Assembly: GCF_013456555.2 (NCBI RefSeq)
Contig: NZ_CP059154.1
Coordinates: forward strand, 1,302,001 to 1,366,000
Length of the DNA stretch: 64,000 bases
From: Natrinema zhouii
GTDB lineage: Archaea > Halobacteriota > Halobacteria > Halobacteriales > Natrialbaceae
Direction: 5' to 3'
Below, in pieces: positions 58,511 to 64,000 of the stretch; position 1 is the first letter of the stretch; every line of letters begins with the position of its first letter. The notes below the pieces were generated by a model that did no database searches, was not told the DNA's origin, and was given only the letters and a program-made list of their open reading frames with translations. Position numbers and translations under genes: made by a program.

Positions 58511-59734
58511 ATGAACGGGAATTCCTTTACCTTCGAGTACGAACCGGCCGCGATCCACCACGGCCCGGGTATCGTCGCGACTATCGAATCGGAACTCGAC
58601 CGTCACGGCCTCTCGCGGGCCCTCATCGTCACCGATGGGACCCTCTCCGAGGTCCCCGTCGTGATGGAGCCGGTCGAGAACGGGGCCGGCGACCGGCTCG
58701 TCGGTACCTTCGACGGAGTGACGCCGGAGAAGTACCTGCAGACCGCGTACGACGGTGCGCAGCGCGTCCGCGAGGAGGACGTCGACGCGCTCATCGCGCT
58801 CGGCGGTGGGAGCAGCCTCGACATCGCGAAACAGATCAGCGTTCTCGCCGGACACGACCGACCGCTCGAGGACGTCGCGGACGAGATTCTGGACCGGGAA
58901 ACAATGGTCCTCCCCGACGAGGGCGTCGAACTGACGGACATCTTTGCGGTTCCGACGACCCTCCCCGGTGCCGATCTCTCGCAGGTCGCGGGCGTCAAAC
59001 TCAGTCTAGACCCCGACGGCCAGGACAAATCCGAAATCCCCAGCGCCGGCGTCTCCGACAGCCGGCTGATGCCGACGGCGGTTTTCCACGACCTGGAACT
59101 GTTCGCCACGACGCCGGAACGCATCCTCGCCCGGTCGGCGATGAACGGGTTCGACAAGGGGATCGAGATGCTGTACACCAGACACCACAACCCCATCACC
59201 GACGGAACGGCGGTTCGGGGCGTCCAACTGCTGTACGAGGGGCTGCCGGCGATTACCGCGGACTCGACGAGCGAGGACGATCTCTCCCGAATCGTTCGAG
59301 GGATCGCCGCGGCCCAGTACGGGCTGTCGACCCCGAACGCGTATCGAGCCTCCGTCGTTCACTCGTTCGGCCACGCCATCGCGCGGAACTACGAGGTCCA
59401 GCAGGGAGTCGCACACGCGATCGCCGCACCGCACGTGCTCGGCTATCTCTTCGAGCAGGTCGACGGTCGCCGGGACCTGCTGGCCGAAGCGTTCCGCGTT
59501 CGCGACGAGACGGCCACCGCCGAGGAGACAGCCGACGCGGTCGTCGACGCCGTCGCAGAGACGCGAGACGCCCTCGAGCTCCCGTCGGAACTCCGGTCGG
59601 TCGAGGGGACGGAGCGGAGTCACTTTCCCGAACTCGCGCAGGCGGTCGTCGAGGATCCGTTCATGGAAGCCGGGCCGCGGGGACTCGAGGCGACGCAGTC
59701 CGATATCGAAGCGGTGTTCGAGCGGATGTGGTGA
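58511..59734 (+). CDS. Iron-containing alcohol dehydrogenase, maleylacetate-reductase-like
   Basis: Encodes 407 aa. NAD(P)-binding GGGSSLDIAKQIS near residue 98; the metal and substrate region has MNGFDKGIEMLYTRHHNPIT near residue 213, and the C-terminal half has HSFGHAIARNYEVQQGVAHAIAAPHVL with the His ligands. The general layout and length fit the Fe-ADH family, to which maleylacetate reductases belong. In a locus with ring-cleaving dioxygenases and a CoA-transferase, reduction of maleylacetate to 3-oxoadipate is the most economical role, but other aldehyde or ketone reductions are possible. Confidence 0.85.
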   Translation: MNGNSFTFEYEPAAIHHGPGIVATIESELDRHGLSRALIVTDGTLSEVPVVMEPVENGAGDRLVGTFDGVTPEKYLQTAYDGAQRVREEDVDALIALGGGSSLDIAKQISVLAGHDRPLEDVADEILDRETMVLPDEGVELTDIFAVPTTLPGADLSQVAGVKLSLDPDGQDKSEIPSAGVSDSRLMPTAVFHDLELFATTPERILARSAMNGFDKGIEMLYTRHHNPITDGTAVRGVQLLYEGLPAITADSTSEDDLSRIVRGIAAAQYGLSTPNAYRASVVHSFGHAIARNYEVQQGVAHAIAAPHVLGYLFEQVDGRRDLLAEAFRVRDETATAEETADAVVDAVAETRDALELPSELRSVEGTERSHFPELAQAVVEDPFMEAGPRGLEATQSDIEAVFERMW

Positions 59735-59875
59735 CGTGATCGACGCGCTCACCGCGAGTACGATCCGGGGCGTCCGACTGCCGCCAATAGTCGAGACCGA
59801 CCGCGCGGATATCGTCGCCACGCTGTCGGCCATCGGTGTTGTCGAGGAATCCGCACCCCTCGAGTTCGAGGAGAC

Positions 59876-61300
59876 TCACTCCACCGGCCGAACCTTGAAT
59901 CCGTACCGAGTAACGCCTTCCTGCGTGTAGATCCGGCGGATCGTCGTTTCGATCCGGTCGCCGACCGCGAACGCGTCGGGGTCGGCGTCGGTTCCCATCG
60001 CCGCGATGCTCGCGATCCCGTCGCCGCGCTCGGCCTCGAGGGCGACGATCATCGCCACGTAGTCGCCCGACCGAGCCTGCTGTTCGGCGAACTCCGGCGG
60101 GGCACCGCCTTGAGAGATCGTCGTGACGGCCTCGACGGTTCCCCTCCCGGAGAGGGCGGCCGATTCGTACTCGACGAGCGACCCGCACTCGCTGCAGGCA
60201 CCGCGCGGCGGGAACGAGAGCGCGCCGCACTCGGGACAGCGGCCGGCCTCGAGCCGGTAGCGCTGGGGAATCGAGCGCCGCCACGCGGGGACGCTGACGT
60301 ACGCGCCGCCGCCCGATGGCGGCCCCGTGGTCACGACGCCGCGCTGGCGCAGGTACTCCGCGTACGAGAGCGGATCGTCGCCCTCGAGTGCGGTGCTCGT
60401 GGGTACCTCGCCGTCCGTCTCGACGACGAACGCATCGGCACCTGCACCGCTGCCGTGGGAGACGGACAGCACCGAGTCGTAGCCCTCTTCCAGTGCGGTC
60501 GCGACCGAGACGGGGACGCTCGCAGCGCCGAGGTCGCCCAGCTCGTGGACCACTGTGGCGGCCCGAATCTCGTCGGTGCCGACGCCGGCTGCACCCGTCG
60601 CGCGGTAGGGAAGCTTGCCATCGGGGGCCTGGATCGCGGCCGCTTCCGGCTCGGGATCGACCTCGAGGCCGGCGACGGCACCGCCGATGGTCTCGGTGAA
60701 CGCTTGCCGATCGTACTGGGTAACTCCGAGACCGCGGGTCTCGTCTTCGCCGGAGTTGCGAAACCGGGTTCCCGGATACGGTGCGGCGTACTCGGCGCGA
60801 TCGACGATTTCGACCGGGCCATCCTCCTCGAGGACGAACGCTGCCCCACCGGCTCCGGCGGCGTGATCCCTCACGTCGTCGGAGTCGCCCTTCGGCGCGT
60901 CGGCCGCGACGACGAGCGCGGTCGTGGCGTCGGCCTCGAGTGCGTCGAGTCCGGCCCAGAGCGCGCGGGTTCCGGCGCGCGTGCTGCCCGTAAACAGCTG
61001 GCGGGTCGCCGACTCGGAGAGGGCGACCATTGCGCCCAGCCGAGCGGTCAGATCCTCCTCGGCAGCCGGCGGCCGGGAGGACGCGAACGCGAACCAGTCG
61101 ACGCTCGCTGCGTCGATGTCGGCGGCCTCGAGCGCACGGGTCGCGGCCTCGTAGCCCATCGTCAGCGGGTCCTCGTCGGCCGCGGGGACGGCCTTCTCGT
61201 TGATGCCGGCGGCGTGGAACTGCCCCCACGCGTCCTCGAAGGCGTCAGCCGTGATGCGAAAGCGCGGCGCGTATGCGCCGATACCAGTGATCGCCGTCAT
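59876..61300 (-). CDS. HMG-CoA-synthase-like protein fused to a zinc-ribbon OB-fold domain
   Basis: Encodes 474 aa. Residues 1-330 are a thiolase-fold HMGCS-like domain (AITGIGAYAPRFRI start; SGAGADAFVVE near 280). The region equivalent to the catalytic Cys motif (NACYAGT) is GSTRAGT, with Thr at position 107, so a Cys-based acyl transfer looks lost. Residues 350-474 are a DUF35 zinc-ribbon (CPECG, CSECG) plus OB fold. The start overlaps the thiolase stop (ATGA at 61300), indicating a complex of the two products. It may be a structural or CoA-binding partner rather than an HMG-CoA synthase. Confidence 0.88.
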   Translation of the reverse strand: MTAITGIGAYAPRFRITADAFEDAWGQFHAAGINEKAVPAADEDPLTMGYEAATRALEAADIDAASVDWFAFASSRPPAAEEDLTARLGAMVALSESATRQLFTGSTRAGTRALWAGLDALEADATTALVVAADAPKGDSDDVRDHAAGAGGAAFVLEEDGPVEIVDRAEYAAPYPGTRFRNSGEDETRGLGVTQYDRQAFTETIGGAVAGLEVDPEPEAAAIQAPDGKLPYRATGAAGVGTDEIRAATVVHELGDLGAASVPVSVATALEEGYDSVLSVSHGSGAGADAFVVETDGEVPTSTALEGDDPLSYAEYLRQRGVVTTGPPSGGGAYVSVPAWRRSIPQRYRLEAGRCPECGALSFPPRGACSECGSLVEYESAALSGRGTVEAVTTISQGGAPPEFAEQQARSGDYVAMIVALEAERGDGIASIAAMGTDADPDAFAVGDRIETTIRRIYTQEGVTRYGFKVRPVE

Positions 61301-62529
61301 CACGCGCTCACCTCCGATTCCTTCTCTCGCGGACGGGGTCCGCTCGAGTTCCTCGAGGAGCGACGCTCCTCGCGCTCGAAAACGTGAACGACGGCGGCAC
61401 CACCGCTCCCGCCGACGTTATGGGTGAGTCCACGGATCGGATTCTCGACCTGTCGTTCGCCCGCGTTCCCCGAGAGCTGTTTGAACACTTCGACGACCTG
61501 GCCGGCTCCCGTCGCGCCGATGGGGTGGCCCTTGGACTTGAGTCCGCCCGAGGTGTTGACCGGAAGGTCGCCGCCGAGTTCGGTCGCACCGGACTCGATC
61601 AACTGCCCGGCCTCGCCGCGTTCGCAGAAGCCCAGATCCTCGTACGCCAGTAGTTCGGCGATGGTAAAGCAGTCGTGGAGTTCGGCGAAATCGAGGTCGT
61701 CGGGACCGATGCCGGCCATCTCGTAGGCCGATTCCGCGGCCCGCTGGCTGGCCGGGATTCCGGTGTACGTATCGCGCTGGAACAGACCGATGTCGTCGCT
61801 GCCGGCACCGACGCCAGCGACCCGAATCGGATCGTCAGTGTACTCGTCGACGACGTCCTCGCTGACAATTAGGGCACAGGCCGCGCCGTCCGAAGTCGGA
61901 CAGCAGTGATAGAGGTTGAGCGGATCCGCGACAACGGGGGCGGACTGGGCGTCCTCGAGTGAACACTCGAAGTTTAGTTGTGCGTGGGGATTCTTCGCGC
62001 CGTTCGAGTGGTTCTTGACCGCGACTCGCGAGAGCTGTTCGCGGGTGGTGCCGTACTGTTCCATATGGACCGAAGCCATCTGGGCGTAAACCCCGGAGAA
62101 CGTGGTGCCCGAGAGGCGCTCCCACTCGGTCTCGCCGGAGACCCCGAGCCAGTACTTCGTCGCATCGGAGCTCATGTCGGACATGATTTCGAAGCCGCTG
62201 GCGAGTACGACATCGGACATCCCGGACTTGACGGCCTGGACAGCCTGTCGTGTCGCGTACCCGCTCGCCGCACAGGCGTTCTCGACCCGGGTACAGGGGA
62301 CGCCGCCGAGGCCGACGTGTTCGGTCACTGCAGGTCCCGAGAGGCCGAGTTGGCGTCCGCCGACACCGAGCGTGCCGACGAACGCTTCGTCGATGTCGCT
62401 GCTCTCGAGCCCGTTCGGAACGCTCTCGATAGCCGCTTCGAACGCCGTCCGAAACAACGACCGGTAGCTTTCATCCGGAAAGGAACCGTACGGCGATTGG
62501 CCGGCACCGATTAAATAGGCCTCGCTCAT
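61300..62529 (-). CDS. Thiolase-family protein
   Basis: Encodes 409 aa. The active Cys lies in VENACAASG (C86), and His in KSKGHPIGATG near residue 348. The C-terminal second Cys (CxGxG) is replaced by NVGGSGGAA, so it is of the SCP2/acetyltransferase-like or archaeal thiolase type. With the HMGCS-like/OB-fold protein it forms the standard archaeal thiolase-DUF35 gene pair. In this locus it would cleave 3-oxoadipyl-CoA or another 3-ketoacyl-CoA (inference). ATG 62529 is used, not the upstream in-frame start. Confidence 0.9.
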   Translation of the reverse strand: MSEAYLIGAGQSPYGSFPDESYRSLFRTAFEAAIESVPNGLESSDIDEAFVGTLGVGGRQLGLSGPAVTEHVGLGGVPCTRVENACAASGYATRQAVQAVKSGMSDVVLASGFEIMSDMSSDATKYWLGVSGETEWERLSGTTFSGVYAQMASVHMEQYGTTREQLSRVAVKNHSNGAKNPHAQLNFECSLEDAQSAPVVADPLNLYHCCPTSDGAACALIVSEDVVDEYTDDPIRVAGVGAGSDDIGLFQRDTYTGIPASQRAAESAYEMAGIGPDDLDFAELHDCFTIAELLAYEDLGFCERGEAGQLIESGATELGGDLPVNTSGGLKSKGHPIGATGAGQVVEVFKQLSGNAGERQVENPIRGLTHNVGGSGGAAVVHVFEREERRSSRNSSGPRPREKESEVSA

Positions 62530-63480
62530 ACAAACAGTATGGTCGTCACACCGGAATAAGTATACCGTTGGTTTCCCAGCGGTGTTCAGATGCATTGACG
62601 GGATACGGTGTGGCGTTTTCTATGCGATCCATGCCGAAAGCGCATACGTCACTTCTGGTATCAATCGGGCTGACTGGGGTTTTGTGGAGTGGAAAGAAAC
62701 GTTGAAGGCGTTCATAAGTCTGAGTACTCTACCTATCCCGATGAACTACTGCTTTCGAATACTGATAGAGTTACGGACATATCCGATGCCAAATAGGCTC
62801 GATCGGCCGTCCAAAACTGAGTCACAACACTGATTTCCAACCTGATACTGACCGCAATCCGGATCGCGTTTCGATCGATGAAACCGTGATCCAACTCGAC
62901 GGTGAGAAGTACTAGCGCTACTATTGGCCCATAATTAGATGATTTTCACTACTCAAATCTCCGGCCGGCAAGAAACAAGCTCATTAGGTTTTCACAGGAA
63001 CTGCACAATAAATACAACATCAATACTCCAGTATTTCCTTTTATTTCATATTAACCAAACGAGACCTACCGCGGTCTCGATAGCAGAGATGAGAGACATG
63101 GGAATCGGACTAGTATTGAACATATCTATTGCGAGATAGAATTGCAAACATTATCGTTTTCAAATGGTTTTGGTGATCCTTACGCAGAAACGGCTAATCG
63201 GTTGCTGAGATCGTTCGCGTGAGCGATGGCGATCACGCTCGAGCGTCGCTGTCCGGCCCTACGCAACTGGTCGTTTGCTTCGAGAGACACAAGCGTTCGT
63301 CGCCCAATCGGTGTTGAACGCTTTCATCAGTTGATTTGGAACTAGATACACCGGCTGTCTGACAGCGTTTCAGACCTGTTGACGGTTACGAGAGCAACGT
63401 TCTATTACATCCATCAGATATCTCTATTTCTGGGGTGACACAGCCGACACGAACTACCATTAATAATATTTCTGCCAATA
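62530..63480. other. AT-rich gene-poor region
   Basis: About 950 bp with no supported gene. Codons of open frames look non-coding. GC patches around 63190-63330 contain a small hairpin (gcgtga..tcacgc). It separates the thiolase gene from an IS6-like relic. Confidence 0.55.
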
Positions 63481-63883
63481 GAGAGGAGATATGGTTTTGG
63501 TCACAATCCACAATATGAATGGCGAGAAAACACTTCTCGCTATCGCAGTTGTTGGTCGGTGTGGCACCAATCCGGCTGCGATGTTTCTGCAGCGACTCCC
63601 CCGAAAACACGATCTATTCGGGACTTTGTTTCTCGCCTATATCTCCATCAATCTTACTCCCTTCGTTCCGTTATGTCTGAACACTCAACTCAACTATGCT
63701 AAGCGGAACATGATCGAGAAGTGGTTTCGCTCTCTCAGGCTTCGAGTTAATCGCTTTCACAACTCGAGGGATGTCAGCCGGACAGGCGTCAGATAGAATC
63801 TTGAATAGTTTGTACAGTACTATAACACGTATCGGATACATCTATCACGTGACGAATGTAACTTGAGGGTACGAAGCTAGATA
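63481..63883 (+). pseudogene. IS6-like transposase relic (C-terminal part)
   Basis: Frame +2 gives GEKTLLAIAVVGRCGTN, LQRLPRKHDLFGTLF, NYAKRNMIEKWFRSLRLRVN, then RFHNSRDVSRTGVR and, past two in-frame stops, FVQYYNTYRIHLS. I match this to the recalled haloarchaeal IS6 C-terminal pattern YVDRNLIEKWF...RVDRFHNSWVGSRTSVR...FVHYYNTQRPHQSL. The stop codons near 63796 and the missing N-terminal half mark it as a relic. Same blocks and orientation as the relic at 38560-38797. Confidence 0.7.
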
Positions 63884-64000
63884 CTGCCGTCGCAATCTAT
63901 GAGTAACCAACGGAAACAAAGGCTGCCCCTCCTCGCTTGAACACTGTAAGACGTAGAACAACTTCGCTTGGGCGCGTGGGCGCACGGCTTCCGTGCCCGA
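63884..64000. other. Short trailing sequence
   Basis: Nothing recognised in the last 117 bp; possible IS end sequence, unassigned. Confidence 0.3.

Noticed and set aside
59736..59930. GTG-started 64-codon plus-strand ORF between the Fe-ADH gene and the HMGCS-like gene
   Set aside because: Codons look GC3-rich, but no domain is recognisable, the last part overlaps the opposite-strand gene end, and start is a GTG; it could be a relic, not called.
59661..61229. 522-codon minus-strand ORF overlapping the HMGCS-like gene
   Set aside because: Arg/Gly-rich low-complexity shadow of the gene in frame with clear motifs.
1..64000. tRNA, rRNA or CRISPR genes
   Set aside because: No cloverleaf with CCA-like arms, no rRNA stretches and no spacer-repeat arrays were noticed by eye; a covariance-model scan was not possible here.

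Overview
The window is haloarchaeal chromosome. Most genes have strongly GC-rich third codon positions and acidic products. Box A (TATA-like) elements often lie 26-27 nt upstream of start codons, as for leaderless transcripts, and several proteins belong to halobacteria-specific families. The style, including very frequent CTCGAG, suggests Natrialbales (a Natrinema/Haloterrigena-type organism); this is inference and no species can be named.

Region 1 (1-12 kb) is ordinary core genome: the 5' part of pyrF, a small zinc-ribbon protein, two VOC proteins, a wHTH regulator, a methyltransferase, an atypical SDR, methylglyoxal synthase, a KhtTU-like K+/H+ antiporter pair, a HAD hydrolase, DUF2240, RNase HI and a DMT permease. 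mgsA lies directly upstream of the antiporter pair. A 304-bp palindromic MITE-like element sits at 8.0-8.3 kb.

Region 2 (12.4-26.9 kb) is an archaeal type IV pilus/Tad-like locus: coiled-coil protein, small membrane protein, secretion ATPase, TadC-like membrane protein and four membrane-anchored proteins of unknown function. The last, of 1017 aa, changes abruptly from GC-rich to AT-rich codons part way through. An AT-rich beta-propeller lipoprotein follows, then a MinD-KaiC-like fusion with two degenerate P-loops, and on the other strand a psd-like decarboxylase, a small protein and a canonical MinD.

Region 3 (27.7-38.0 kb) holds a PAS/GAF histidine kinase, an Lhr-type helicase, an acidic membrane protein, a MacB/LolD-like ABC exporter (two permeases plus ATPase) and a secreted FixH/YtkA-like protein with a C-terminal membrane anchor.

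Region 4 (38.5-63.9 kb) is an accessory catabolic island bracketed by two relics of the same IS6-like transposase in the same orientation. It contains two near-identical LinE/PcpA-type ring-cleaving dioxygenases, two TatD-like hydrolases, a full-length and an internally deleted FAH-family gene, DoxX, two alpha/beta hydrolases, an IclR regulator, both subunits of a CoA-transferase, an LLM flavin oxidoreductase, a flavin reductase-like protein, a maleylacetate reductase-like Fe-ADH, a thiolase and a HMGCS-like/OB-fold fusion. Together these suggest an aromatic (hydroquinone-like) route through maleylacetate and 3-oxoadipate to acetyl-CoA and succinyl-CoA; substrate and steps are inferred. Flavin biosynthesis genes ribK and ribB are embedded in the island, as is a cell-shape pair (RdfA plus an archaea-specific SMC-related protein).
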